Below are positions 37,634 to 47,423 of a stretch of DNA of 63,879 bases, in pieces. A model generated the notes under the pieces. The model searched no databases. It saw nothing but the letters and a program-made list of their open reading frames with translations, and was not told where the DNA came from. The stretch covers positions 1-63,879 of the forward strand of contig JAQUJY010000006.1 of the NCBI GenBank assembly GCA_028680705.1. The letters are read 5' to 3'. Source of the stretch: Bacteroidales bacterium (GTDB lineage: Bacteria > Bacteroidota > Bacteroidia > Bacteroidales > Tenuifilaceae). Positions within the stretch are counted from its first letter, which is position 1. Every line of letters starts with the position of its first letter. The translations under genes were made by a program, and so were the position numbers.

Positions 37634-39118
37634 ATGAAAAGAATACTAATTATAGCAACAGCACTAATATCCATGGTGGCGTGCACCGATTTGGACGATA
37701 TACTTTACGATAAAGTTCCTAATGACGCATATACAGCTGATCCTGTGCTTAAGATGATACCCATCTATAAACCTCTACAAAATATGATCGATGATAATGG
37801 TAACTGGTGGTTTGCTCAGGAACTAACTGGCGATGGCGTTGTATGCCCTGTTCGCGGTGAGCATTGGGATGATGGAGGAAAATGGCGCGTACTTCATAGC
37901 CATGAATGGGATAACAACGTGGAGACTGTTAGCAGAATGTGGGGAATTTTCTACGATGGTGTTGTTCAAGCAAACAAGTTTATAGAAGAGTTTGAACCGC
38001 AAGCAGGCGAAGAAGTTGTTGATTTGGCTGTGGCTAAAGCCAAAATTATGCGAGCCTACTACTACTACCTCCTAATTGATAACTATGGCGCTGTCCCTTA
38101 TGTTACATCGTACCTAAACGCGGAGGAGAAGCCAAGCAAAACTCCAAGAGCAGATATCTTTTACAGTATAATTGAGGAAATTGAGAACAATGCTCTTCTT
38201 CTAAACGAGGGCGCCTCAAAAACTGCCGTTACAAAAGGTATGGCATACACTCTTTTGGCAAAGTTATACCTTAACCATGCGGTTTATACAGACTCCGTTA
38301 ATCCTACCTACTGGGAGAAGGCTGAAGTTGCTTGTAATAACGTTATTGATTTGGGTATTTATAGCCTAGAGAGCGCTCCGCTCGCACCGTTTATAACAAA
38401 CAATGAGGCTTCGCCTGAAAACATATTCGCCATACCGTTTGATGAGGACAACTACCAAGGATTCAGATTACACATGCGCACATTGCACTACAACAGCAAC
38501 CTTACCTTCGATATGCTTGCAGGCCCGTGGAATGGTTTTGCAGCAACTGAACTTCAGGTTGATCGATACGATGATAATGACCTAAGAAAAGAGGGTCTCT
38601 TAATTGGACCGCAATATGACTCGAACGGAAAACCGATTACGGATCCTACTGCAAATGCTCCACTGGTATTTACAAAATATATTCCTTCCCTAATTATGGA
38701 CGCAGCAAACAATACCGATGCAGAAATACGTATGTCTGGCGCTCGCGTAGTAAAATTCGAGGTAAAAAAACGAGCAAAGGAAAACCTAAGTAACGATTTC
38801 CCTCTTTTCCGTTATGCCGATGTTCTTATGATGAAAGCCGAGGCTCAACTCAGACAGGGTTTAGCCGTAAATGTGGCTAGTATTAACGACATTAGAACAA
38901 GAGCAGGACTTACAGTTGACGGATCGTGGGATAACCTTGATAACCTTCTGGAAGAGCGTGCACGTGAGATGTTCTGGGAAGGTCATCGCAGGCAGGATAT
39001 GATTCGATTTGGTAAATTTAACAATGCTTGGTGGGAAAAACAGGCAAATGGCCAAGAATGGAACACATTCCCCATACCACAATGGGTAATAGACTCAAAC
39101 CCCAACCTAGCAAATTAG
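37634..39118 (+). CDS. susD: SusD/RagB-family glycan-binding lipoprotein
   Basis: A 494-residue surface lipoprotein (lipobox SMVAC, C17). TPR-containing SusD fold: the region KAKIMRAYYYYLLIDNYGAVPYV and the C-terminal LLEERAREMFWEGHRRQDMIRFGKF block are diagnostic. It lids the SusC barrel and binds helical maltodextrin through aromatic residues. Partner gene susC lies immediately upstream. Confidence 0.96.
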   Translation: MKRILIIATALISMVACTDLDDILYDKVPNDAYTADPVLKMIPIYKPLQNMIDDNGNWWFAQELTGDGVVCPVRGEHWDDGGKWRVLHSHEWDNNVETVSRMWGIFYDGVVQANKFIEEFEPQAGEEVVDLAVAKAKIMRAYYYYLLIDNYGAVPYVTSYLNAEEKPSKTPRADIFYSIIEEIENNALLLNEGASKTAVTKGMAYTLLAKLYLNHAVYTDSVNPTYWEKAEVACNNVIDLGIYSLESAPLAPFITNNEASPENIFAIPFDEDNYQGFRLHMRTLHYNSNLTFDMLAGPWNGFAATELQVDRYDDNDLRKEGLLIGPQYDSNGKPITDPTANAPLVFTKYIPSLIMDAANNTDAEIRMSGARVVKFEVKKRAKENLSNDFPLFRYADVLMMKAEAQLRQGLAVNVASINDIRTRAGLTVDGSWDNLDNLLEERAREMFWEGHRRQDMIRFGKFNNAWWEKQANGQEWNTFPIPQWVIDSNPNLAN

Positions 39119-39183
39119 CATGTTTCTTAATGATAATACAACATATACTTTTACTAACCATTTTTAACTAAACTTTAACAACT

Positions 39184-40638
39184 ATGAAAAACAATCCGTT
39201 TAAAAGCCTACTGAAACTATCGTGGCTAATGCTTGCAGCATTTTTAATGTTTGCATCCTGTTCTAAAGATGATCCTGTACCAGACCCAATCCTTTTAGAG
39301 GATGGTTTTTATGTATTTGGTGATGCTACAGCAATAACCGATTACGACTTTAAGGGCCTAATGAAAACTACCAAGAACGAAATTGACGGTTCAGATCGCA
39401 ATAGCCTTTACGAACTATACATCGCGGTATCCAAAACTGGCGGATTTAACATTGGAAAAGTTACTGGTGGTAACCCGACTGTTTATGGCCCCGGCGAAGA
39501 TTTTGCTGAGATTCTGGAAGCCGACAAAATTGGAGATGAACCTAGAGGTTGGTTCGCCAGAGGCTCTGCTTCCCAAACATCTACCAAATTCACTGTTCCC
39601 GAAAGCGGCCTTTACCACGTTGTTTACGACTCTGAACTTAGCGTTGTGGTGGTTGCCAAGGTTGAGTGGGGTATAATTGGTGCTGCAACACCAGATGGTT
39701 GGGGCACAAGTACACCGCTAACAAGCAGCGCTTTTAACTTAAACTCTATGTCGTTCGAAATTAATGACCTTATCCTCAATGCAGGTGATTTCAAGTTCCG
39801 CTACTCAAACGGCTGGAAAATAGTACTCGAAGAAGAGGTTGTTCTTGTTAACACGAACTTTGGTGGTGCAGTTGACGCTTTAGTACCAGGTGGTGACAAT
39901 ATTCCCAATGAAACTCCAGGCTACTACACCATTAAGATTAACTGGTCCCTCGATAACGGAACCACCGCTGCTCTTACAAAAACTGACGACTACACTCCCC
40001 CTGCATACCCCGAAGCAATGTACATTGTAGGAAGTGCAACAGCATACGGATGGGATGAACCTGGCGCACATGAAAATGCAATTATGCACAAGATTGCAGG
40101 TGGTGGAGACAACGATGGTGTTTTCTGGAAGATTTGTCACTTAGCTGGTGGCGAAGGCTTTAAACTTGCAGCAGCCGGCTGGGTTGACCCTAACTTAGGG
40201 CACGGTGACGTAAGTGAGTTTGATGCTGAAGGTGTTGAAGTTACTGAGAATGATGGTAACATGAGTGTTGCAGAGAGCGGAATGTACATTGTTGTTCTGG
40301 ACCTTCGCAACGACTTAAAGAAAGTTTCAATTAAAGCTGCTGAGGTTTATGGTATAGGTGATGCTTTTGGTAGTTGGGATGAGCATGCAGAATCCAACCT
40401 ATTCTCCGTTGATAATACTGCTAAAACATTAACCAGCCCAGCGTTAGCTGCTAACGGAAACATCCGTATGTATACAAGGCATACATGGATTCCTGATTGG
40501 TGGAATGCTGAGTTTAACCTTTACGAAGGCGTTATCGAGTATCGCAACAATAGTGGTGACGAACAAGCAGCTGTTGCCGGAACAGCCGGTCAGGTTATCA
40601 CCCTTCATTTTGACGATAACACAGGCTCTATTAATTAA
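39184..40638 (+). CDS. SusE/SusF-like starch-binding lipoprotein
   Basis: A 484-residue lipoprotein (lipobox MFASC, C26). After a short linker it holds several beta-sandwich modules in series, each opening with an aromatic-glycine pattern (FYVFGDATAI, MYIVGSATAYGWDEPGA, VYGIGDAFGSWDEH), as in SusE/SusF carbohydrate-binding modules. Trp-rich faces would bind starch at the cell surface and raise local substrate. It lies 65 bp after susD and ends at a terminator. Whether it is orthologous to SusE or SusF cannot be told. Confidence 0.85.
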   Translation: MKNNPFKSLLKLSWLMLAAFLMFASCSKDDPVPDPILLEDGFYVFGDATAITDYDFKGLMKTTKNEIDGSDRNSLYELYIAVSKTGGFNIGKVTGGNPTVYGPGEDFAEILEADKIGDEPRGWFARGSASQTSTKFTVPESGLYHVVYDSELSVVVVAKVEWGIIGAATPDGWGTSTPLTSSAFNLNSMSFEINDLILNAGDFKFRYSNGWKIVLEEEVVLVNTNFGGAVDALVPGGDNIPNETPGYYTIKINWSLDNGTTAALTKTDDYTPPAYPEAMYIVGSATAYGWDEPGAHENAIMHKIAGGGDNDGVFWKICHLAGGEGFKLAAAGWVDPNLGHGDVSEFDAEGVEVTENDGNMSVAESGMYIVVLDLRNDLKKVSIKAAEVYGIGDAFGSWDEHAESNLFSVDNTAKTLTSPALAANGNIRMYTRHTWIPDWWNAEFNLYEGVIEYRNNSGDEQAAVAGTAGQVITLHFDDNTGSIN

Positions 40639-40653
40639 TCATATATTTTTACT

Positions 40654-40683
40654 AAAAAAGGCGCAGCAATGCGCCTTTTTTTT
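40654..40683 (+). terminator. Rho-independent terminator after the SusE/F-like gene
   Basis: GGCGCA (40660-40665), a GCAA tetraloop and TGCGCC (40670-40675), followed by eight T. It may partly uncouple the amylase gene from susCDE. Confidence 0.88.
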
Positions 40684-40727
40684 GATATTTTTATTCTATA
40701 TACTACATTTACTCAAGTTAGCAAACA

Positions 40728-43529
40728 ATGAAAAAATACATTCTTTTAATTGCGGCTCTAGCTATCTGCTTTCTGGGTAGGTCTCAGATAACCTCATCTC
40801 CTGCCCTTCCAACAGCATCCAACGAGGTGGTTATCACATTCGATGCAACACAAGGTAATGGCAACCTGGCTGGGTACACTGGAGACATTTATGCACATAC
40901 GGGAGTTAAAACTGAAGGTAACTCAACTTGGCAGTATGTAATTGGAACCTGGGGCAATAATTCAACTCAACCCAAATTAACTCGGGTATCAGCAAATATA
41001 TACACCTTAACAATCACACCCTCAATAAGGGAGTTTTATGGGGTTCCAGCTGATAAAATAATTACTCAGATGTGCTTTGTTTTCAGAGCAAGCACTAATT
41101 CGCCTCAAACTGATGATCTGTTTGTTAATGTAGTAGAGGAAGGGTTAACGGTACAAATAAACACCCCTACCCCCGAGAATCCCTTTTTTGATTATGAATC
41201 AACTATCAGCATCAATGCAAGCGCTAATTCTGCTACAAATTTAACGCTTCTCGTAAACGATATAGAGGTCGCTTCAACAGGAGGAAACGAGATTACATAC
41301 CCCCATTCGGTAGATAGCTATGGGCTTCAATGGATAAAGGCCATTGCAAGTGATGGCAGCAATGAGGCTAAAGATTCTGTTTACTTCTATGTGCGCGGGA
41401 CTGTTCCCGTTGCCGATTTGCCCCAAGACGTTATACCAGGAATAAATGTTACTGGGACAAATGAAGTAACGCTCGTTTTGCATGACCCTCCTGCTAAAAA
41501 GGATTTTGCCTTTGCCATAGGCGACTTTAGTAACTGGGAACTTGATGATAAGTACCTAATGAACCGAACAGCCGATGGAACGCATTATTGGGTTACCCTT
41601 ACTGATCTTGACCCGAACAAGGAGTATATCTACCAATACTGGATTGATGGTGAGCTAAAAATTGCCGACCCCTATGCCAATAAGATTAGCGACCCTTGGA
41701 ACGATAACTATATCAGCAGTACCAATTACCCTAATCTTATTGAATACCCGGATGGAAAAACATCGGGCATTGCCTCGGTATTTCAAATAAACACCAACGA
41801 TTTTACATGGGAGGCTGATGGCTATATACCCCCTGCCAAATCCGACTTAATTATTTATGAACTGCACATTCGCGATTTTGTGGTAGATGATGATATTAAA
41901 ACGGTAATCGAAAAACTCGACTACCTAGAAACACTTGGCGTAAACGCCATTGAACTTATGCCAATAAACGAGTTTGAGGGAAACGATAGCTGGGGCTATA
42001 ACCCAAGTTTTTACTTTGCCCCCGATAAGGCTTATGGCACAATTAATAACTACAAACAGTTTATCGACGAATGCCATAAAAGAGGTATTGCAGTTATTAT
42101 TGATATGGTACTTAACCACTCATTTGGGCAATCGCCATTTGTGCAGATGTATTTTGATGAGAATGCTGGCGAATGGGGACAGCCCACTGCTGATAACCCT
42201 TGGTACAACCAAACCTGTCCTCACCCACCCTACTGCTGGGGTTTCGACTTTAACCATCTAAGCCCCTATACCGAAAATTTAATTGATAGAGTTGCAGCAT
42301 ACTGGCTAACTGAGTTTAAAGTTGATGGCTTTAGATTCGACTTTACAAAAGGCTTTACAAACCAAACCTCAGGCAACGAAGGGTGGAACTATAACAGTGA
42401 GCGTATTGCAATACTAAAACGTTATGCAGATTATATATGGAGCGTAAACCCTGATGCTTACGTTATACTTGAGCACTTTACAGAGAATAGCGAGGAAAAG
42501 GAACTAGCCCAATACCGCAGCAACGAAGGACTTGGCATGCTTATTTGGGGAAATATAAGCTATAACTACAACGAAGCAAGCATGGGCTGGTTAGCTAACT
42601 CGAATTTTAGCGGAGTTTCATACAAGCAAAGAGGTTGGAGCGTTCCTCACCTTGTGGGATATATGGAGAGCCACGACGAGGAGAGAATGATGTACAAAAA
42701 CCTCGAATATGGTAATAGTTCAAACCCCGACCACGATGTAAAAGACATTGATATTGCACTTAAAAGACAAAAACTAGTTGGGAATTTCTTTTTCACTATC
42801 CCCGGGCCAAAAATGATTTGGCAGTTTGGTGAACTTGGGTATGATATTCCTATTGAATTTAATGGTCGTACCGGCAGAAAGCCTGTTAAATGGGACTACT
42901 TTGGTGTTTGGGGTCGAAGGAATTTGTACAATTCATGGGCAGAGCTAATTGCACTAAGAAAGGCTTTTCCATCATTTAGTACGGATAACTTTTCGGTATC
43001 ACTCTCGGGAGCAGGTAAATCGATAATACTGAATCACAATGAGATGGATGTTGTAATTGTTGGAAACTTTGGGGTAACCCAAGCAGACATCACGGTAACG
43101 TTCCCAAATACAGGCAAATGGCATAATTACTACGAGCAAACTGAATATCAAGTTGATAATAAATCGCAAACACTTAACTTAGAACCGGGTGAGTACAGGA
43201 TGTACACAACAAAGCACATTAACCGCGACGACTATATGCTAAGTGTAGATATGAATCCAGGAATAAGCAAAAGCAGTGAGCTAAAATTATGGCCTAATCC
43301 AGCCACTAGCCAACTAAACCTATTGTATCAAAGCAATACAACTCAACGTGTAAGCATAGCATTATTTGATACAAATGGAAAGCAAGTATCAACAATTTAC
43401 AAAGGTATAGTCCATGATGGGCAGAATGCCGTTGAGTGGAACATTCCCAACCATATAAACTCAGGTATTTATCTAGTGGTGGTGCAAGCTGAAAATAAAA
43501 AAACGGTACAAAGAGTTATCTTACAGTAA
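40728..43529 (+). CDS. Secreted GH13 alpha-amylase with T9SS type A sorting domain
   Basis: A 933-residue exported enzyme. Signal peptide ~1-20; N-terminal binding domain and a CBM48-like domain (~245-345, DFAFAIGDFSNWE); GH13 barrel (~370-780) with D538 (DGFRFDFTK), E582 (VILEHFTE) and D650 (ESHDEERM), all three catalytic acids present; then a C-terminal T9SS type A domain (~860-933, LKLWPNPATSQLNLLY ... GIYLVVVQAENKKTVQRVIL). The last domain directs export by PorU/GldKLMN-type secretion and cell-surface attachment. It would start starch breakdown outside the cell, feeding SusCD. Confidence 0.95.
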   Translation: MKKYILLIAALAICFLGRSQITSSPALPTASNEVVITFDATQGNGNLAGYTGDIYAHTGVKTEGNSTWQYVIGTWGNNSTQPKLTRVSANIYTLTITPSIREFYGVPADKIITQMCFVFRASTNSPQTDDLFVNVVEEGLTVQINTPTPENPFFDYESTISINASANSATNLTLLVNDIEVASTGGNEITYPHSVDSYGLQWIKAIASDGSNEAKDSVYFYVRGTVPVADLPQDVIPGINVTGTNEVTLVLHDPPAKKDFAFAIGDFSNWELDDKYLMNRTADGTHYWVTLTDLDPNKEYIYQYWIDGELKIADPYANKISDPWNDNYISSTNYPNLIEYPDGKTSGIASVFQINTNDFTWEADGYIPPAKSDLIIYELHIRDFVVDDDIKTVIEKLDYLETLGVNAIELMPINEFEGNDSWGYNPSFYFAPDKAYGTINNYKQFIDECHKRGIAVIIDMVLNHSFGQSPFVQMYFDENAGEWGQPTADNPWYNQTCPHPPYCWGFDFNHLSPYTENLIDRVAAYWLTEFKVDGFRFDFTKGFTNQTSGNEGWNYNSERIAILKRYADYIWSVNPDAYVILEHFTENSEEKELAQYRSNEGLGMLIWGNISYNYNEASMGWLANSNFSGVSYKQRGWSVPHLVGYMESHDEERMMYKNLEYGNSSNPDHDVKDIDIALKRQKLVGNFFFTIPGPKMIWQFGELGYDIPIEFNGRTGRKPVKWDYFGVWGRRNLYNSWAELIALRKAFPSFSTDNFSVSLSGAGKSIILNHNEMDVVIVGNFGVTQADITVTFPNTGKWHNYYEQTEYQVDNKSQTLNLEPGEYRMYTTKHINRDDYMLSVDMNPGISKSSELKLWPNPATSQLNLLYQSNTTQRVSIALFDTNGKQVSTIYKGIVHDGQNAVEWNIPNHINSGIYLVVVQAENKKTVQRVILQ

Positions 43530-43546
43530 AGAGTTAATATTCAAAC

Positions 43547-43587
43547 AAATGGGTGGTTCAAGACAAATTTGAACTACCCATTTTTGT
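43547..43587 (+). terminator. Rho-independent terminator after the T9SS amylase
   Basis: AAATGGGTGGTTCA (43547-43560) pairs with TGAACTACCCATTT (43570-43583), with one G-U pair, and is followed by T-rich sequence. Confidence 0.85.
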
Positions 43588-43655
43588 TTTATCTCACATA
43601 TTTTAACAGATTTTGTTGCTAATTTAGCCTGCCCAAAAGTACAGCAACATTATTG

Positions 43656-44756
43656 ATGATTAAACAACTCGCACTTATAACCCTAGCACTGCTTTATTGC
43701 TGTATAGCCAGTTCAGCTAATGCTGATACTACTTCGATTGCGCAAGGGTTTGGATTGAAAGTACACACGGGTGTTTTTCAGTATCATCATAAAGAGATGG
43801 AACTGTTAAGAAGCAATCCCGCCACAGCAATTGAGGTTTTGTATATACTAAAGGGTAATGGCGAAAAATCATGGCATAAATTTTACGGCTATCCCAAGTA
43901 TGGAGTATCCTACTTTTTTATGGATTTGGGTAATCGCGAAATATTGGGATACTCCCATTCAATCTATCCTTTCATTGAATTCCCTATATACTCACCAATC
44001 AAAAACCTGAACTTAGGCCTTATAGTGGGCTCTGGCTTGGGGTATATTACTAAAACATACCACAGAACCCAAAACTTTAAGAACACAGCTATTTCGTCGC
44101 ATTTCAATGCTTTTATAAACCTAGGTGCTACTCTAAACTATAGCCTAAATAACCGTGTTAGCCTAAATGCAAACTTTAATCTTATACACTTCTCAAACGG
44201 AAGCTATAAGAAGCCTAACTCTGGACTTAACTACACTCTAATGTCAGCTGGAGCAAGCTATACCCTAAACAGCTTAAAAACTTTCAAAAGCACAGAATAT
44301 CCCTTTAAAAATGAAACGCACCGCATAATGTTGCTAGGCATTGCTTCGCAAAAAGAGGTAAAGGGTGCGGGCGGTCCAAAATATTTTGTTGGCTCTTTAT
44401 CCGTTGAATACAGCTACCCCATAAAAAGGTTATGGCGTGCAGGGCTTACTTGTGATTTTATGTATGATACGTCGAATAAGTTTATTCTTAACTATCAGCA
44501 TGTCGATTGGGAAACACCCTGGCAAGCTGCAAAAGGTGGTATAGCCATTAACTCGGAATTAATTCTTAATCGGTTATCGGCTGTTTTTGCCCTAGGGGGT
44601 TATGTTCATAACCTCGATTCGAGCAATGGCAAATTTTATCAAAGAGTAGGTTTGCGGTACAGACCAGCCGACAGGGTTTTTCTGCATTTAGCACTAAAAA
44701 CCCACTGGACCATTGCTGATTACCTGGAACTTGGAATAGGATTTAAAATCTTATAA
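43656..44756 (+). CDS. PagL-like acyloxyacyl hydrolase (lipid A 3-O-deacylase family)
   Basis: A 366-residue outer-membrane-barrel protein with a signal peptide (ending near SSANA). The PagL signature IHFSNGSYKKPNSGLN carries the catalytic His178 and Ser180 (numbered from the ATG at 43656; a TTG codon just before it is less likely). Family members remove the 3-O-linked acyl chain of lipid A. The C-terminal ~170 residues add further barrel strands, making it about twice PagL length, which is usual for Bacteroidota members. It is followed after 2 bp by the DUF2807 gene, so translation is probably coupled. Confidence 0.85.
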   Translation: MIKQLALITLALLYCCIASSANADTTSIAQGFGLKVHTGVFQYHHKEMELLRSNPATAIEVLYILKGNGEKSWHKFYGYPKYGVSYFFMDLGNREILGYSHSIYPFIEFPIYSPIKNLNLGLIVGSGLGYITKTYHRTQNFKNTAISSHFNAFINLGATLNYSLNNRVSLNANFNLIHFSNGSYKKPNSGLNYTLMSAGASYTLNSLKTFKSTEYPFKNETHRIMLLGIASQKEVKGAGGPKYFVGSLSVEYSYPIKRLWRAGLTCDFMYDTSNKFILNYQHVDWETPWQAAKGGIAINSELILNRLSAVFALGGYVHNLDSSNGKFYQRVGLRYRPADRVFLHLALKTHWTIADYLELGIGFKIL

Positions 44757-44758
44757 AA

Positions 44759-45499
44759 ATGACAGGAAGAAAACATTTACCCTACCTTTTTATAGTACTG
44801 ATTAGCTTGAGCCAAATGGGATGTACCACAAACCATTTCGACTTAGCCGGAAAAACAGTAACCATTGAGCGCACGGTAGATAGTATATACTACATTAATA
44901 TACTCGACAGGGTAAACGTTGAAATTATTCAGGATACGGTTAACAGGCTTTACCTTACCGGACCCGAAAATTACTTACCTAAAGTAAATACTACATATAG
45001 CAATGGGAAAATAACCATTGAAGACAAAAATAGTTATGGGTGGTATACTGGTTACGACGTTAACCTTACGGCCACCATCCATGTTACTCATTTAAAAGAT
45101 ATTTACTATGAGGGGATCGGAAACATAACCTCACAAAATACATTGGTTACCGATTCGCTCAGAGTTATTTCAGAAAAAAGTTCGGGTAATATCAGCTTGG
45201 ATATAAATGCCAATTACTTTTACTGTTATTTCAACCAGAGCGCTGTGGATATTTCAGTAACAGGTACTGCCCCACGAACACATCTACAGATAAACGGTAC
45301 TGGATTTATCCGATGCAGCGAAGTGCTAAGTACACACTGCTGGGTTCACAATCAAGGCTCAGGCGATATTTATGCCTATGCAAACAGTTCAATATCAGGG
45401 ATTATTGAGGGTGCGGGTAATGTTTTATATACTGGAAATCCATCATACACTTCACTTGTTGTAAAAGGTAGGGGTACAGGAAAATTTATTGGGTATTAA
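44759..45499 (+). CDS. Head GIN (DUF2807) domain protein
   Basis: A 246-residue exported protein, probably a lipoprotein (MTGRKHLPYLFIVLISLSQMGC; the -3 residue is unusual). The rest is a DUF2807/GIN right-handed beta-helix with glycine turns (YYEGIGNITSQN, INGTGFIRCSE, NQGSGDIYAY, IEGAGNVLYTG, VKGRGTGKFIGY). The family is widespread in Bacteroidota, once called putative autotransporter adhesin, with no proven role. Confidence 0.85.
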   Translation: MTGRKHLPYLFIVLISLSQMGCTTNHFDLAGKTVTIERTVDSIYYINILDRVNVEIIQDTVNRLYLTGPENYLPKVNTTYSNGKITIEDKNSYGWYTGYDVNLTATIHVTHLKDIYYEGIGNITSQNTLVTDSLRVISEKSSGNISLDINANYFYCYFNQSAVDISVTGTAPRTHLQINGTGFIRCSEVLSTHCWVHNQGSGDIYAYANSSISGIIEGAGNVLYTGNPSYTSLVVKGRGTGKFIGY

Positions 45500-45500
45500 C

Positions 45501-45540
45501 AAAAAATGTCCGACAAAGTCATGCTTTATCGGACATTCAT
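45501..45540 (-). terminator. Terminator of the DUF6263 transcript (serves - strand best)
   Basis: AATGTCCGACAAAG (45505-45518) pairs with CTTTATCGGACATT (45524-45537) with one mismatch. The A-run at 45501-45506 becomes a T-run on the minus strand; the + strand side has a poor T-tract. Confidence 0.8.
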
Positions 45541-45558
45541 CAAAATTAAATAAGTTAA

Positions 45559-46497
45559 CTATTTAATAATTTTTGTAGCAGATTTTGAGGCAACGGTCAT
45601 GGGTATATCCATATTCTGACCACCCATATCGGCTGAGAGGTTTCCAGATATATTTTGGTTTACTGTAGACTCAACAACCTTACCAGTCTTTTTCTCAACC
45701 TTAATGGTTCCCGATTGTGTACCAAAGAGATTAAAACTTACCTCCATCCCCTGCATTTCGGACTTATTACCAGGAGTAGTTGCAAGAGTAGATGTTACGT
45801 CAAGGTTAACAAAATCAGCATCAACTCCCTTTACCTCATAGCTGTTTATAACGTTAAGTGTAAACTGGTTATTAATGGTCAGGTTCTCCGTCCATTTTGT
45901 TCCCACCTTAACTGGTTTAGCAGGATACTCAATGAATGATCCTCCAAACATCTGTTTCATCTTCTCGTTGTCAAAACTTTGGGTTAAGTTCTCCCCTATC
46001 TGGGCTTTAATTGCCTCGTTGTCGCCAGCAAGTTCATTTATCATAGTTTCAATCATAGCATCAACACCATCTAACTCTATGATTTTGCCCTTTGGCGTGA
46101 AGGTTGCATTAATGCTTTTACCAATCAATGCGCCAAAACTTGCAAATTGAGGATTTGCAGTCGATTCGTCATCGGAATCAAATGCCATATCCATACCACC
46201 AGCCACCATGTTAATAGCAACCCTTGTATAGGTAATCTGAGTCCTAAAATCTCCGTTGTTGGCAATGTCTTTAACATCAATTGTGTACTCAAAAACTTGA
46301 TTCATTTGAACCTTCTGCTCCATTCCACCTATTGTTTGTATTGTATTTTGGTCAATGGTAGTTCTGTACTTAGTTACGTCCCCTTTTTTGAGATTAAACT
46401 TAAGATCAACTTCATTAGCTGCAAATGAAAAAGTTGCAGTGGCCACAAAGGCCATAACAATGCTAAAAGTTTTTGCTAATCGATAAAATCGTGTCAT
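45559..46497 (-). CDS. Exported DUF6263-like protein
   Basis: A 312-residue protein with a signal peptide (ending near TFSFA), then an all-beta domain beginning VDLKFNLKKGDVTKYRTTID. Its repeated pattern (KIIELDGVDAMIE, PVKVGTKWTENLTINN, GTIKVEKKTGKVVESTVNQN) fits the DUF6263 family as I know it. It is periplasmic or outer-membrane-associated and has no catalytic motif. It is the last gene of the - strand cluster and ends at the terminator. Confidence 0.75.
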   Translation of the reverse strand: MTRFYRLAKTFSIVMAFVATATFSFAANEVDLKFNLKKGDVTKYRTTIDQNTIQTIGGMEQKVQMNQVFEYTIDVKDIANNGDFRTQITYTRVAINMVAGGMDMAFDSDDESTANPQFASFGALIGKSINATFTPKGKIIELDGVDAMIETMINELAGDNEAIKAQIGENLTQSFDNEKMKQMFGGSFIEYPAKPVKVGTKWTENLTINNQFTLNVINSYEVKGVDADFVNLDVTSTLATTPGNKSEMQGMEVSFNLFGTQSGTIKVEKKTGKVVESTVNQNISGNLSADMGGQNMDIPMTVASKSATKIIK

Positions 46498-46591
46498 TTG
46501 GGTTATGTGTTAGTTTTACAAATAGGTTAATTATATCATAAAATTACAAAAAAATACAATGAATAATCGTTAATCATAAACAGTAAAACAA

Positions 46592-47416
46592 TTATGGTTT
46601 AATGTCCATCACTTTCGACTCCACAGGGTATAGAAGACCTTCCATGCCAGTAAGTACAGCCTTTACTGATCCCACAAGAATTTTTGCCTCAATCAGTATG
46701 GGTACCCTGTTCTTATCATCGGTTACCCAAACGTCCAAATCCTCTCCTCCCTTGAAGATTGTGCCTTCAACCAGCATTGCCTTAAATCTTATGGTATTAA
46801 AAATTTCACCCGATCGGGTCTGTAGCCTCTCTTTGCCCATGTACCGAAGATGCAAGTTAAATATTTCGTTATCAATGGCCATTGTTAAGGGAATCTTATC
46901 TCCCTTACTATAGCGGCTAAAGTCGATATTTCTGCAGTAATATATTGCGCTAAGCACATCGAAAGTGCACGGTTTAAGTGGCAATATTTCTTTCTTAAAG
47001 GGTCGATCACTGGTTTGACTAATAATGTCTAATATAGATTCGGAGTAGTTAAAAACATAACGATTAAATGCATCATACTTGCCCTCGTGCGTGTCGCGTT
47101 CAAACCAGTAGGGTTGAATGGTCTTGGGGTGGACAATAGATTCGAACCTATCGCGCACCTTAAAAAGCCAGTCGTATTTCTGAAGACTCCAACCTGTTGA
47201 TTTTAAGTGCAAAGCGGGCTCTCCTAGGTAAGAAGTGTCGTTTACAGCAAACTCAACATCCCCAGCATTTACCCATATAAATCCCCAGTTGTAAACAGCT
47301 CTGTAAGTTATCCTCTCACCGCTCTTAAAGTTTATATTTTGAGGAGAGCAATCTTGCCCAAAGATAAAACCTGAGAGCATAAGAAATACAAATATTGTAA
47401 AGGGGATACGAGTCAT
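46592..47416 (-). CDS. Exported DUF3108 domain protein
   Basis: A 274-residue protein with a signal peptide (ending near FIFGQ) and a DUF3108 beta-rich domain: FKSGERITYRAVYNWGFIWVNAG at the start, and PCTFDVLSAIYYCRN and DVWVTDDKNRVPILIEAKI later. DUF3108 proteins are periplasmic with a LolA/LppX-like fold suspected for some members; function is not established. The start overlaps the end of the preceding small membrane gene by only a 7-bp gap, so they are co-translated. Confidence 0.85.
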   Translation of the reverse strand: MTRIPFTIFVFLMLSGFIFGQDCSPQNINFKSGERITYRAVYNWGFIWVNAGDVEFAVNDTSYLGEPALHLKSTGWSLQKYDWLFKVRDRFESIVHPKTIQPYWFERDTHEGKYDAFNRYVFNYSESILDIISQTSDRPFKKEILPLKPCTFDVLSAIYYCRNIDFSRYSKGDKIPLTMAIDNEIFNLHLRYMGKERLQTRSGEIFNTIRFKAMLVEGTIFKGGEDLDVWVTDDKNRVPILIEAKILVGSVKAVLTGMEGLLYPVESKVMDIKP

Positions 47417-47423
47417 CTAGTTC

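Noticed and set aside
45875..46150. Plus-strand frames opposite the DUF6263 and DUF3108 genes
   Set aside because: No signal, motif or spacing supports them; the minus-strand genes have signal peptides and family patterns.
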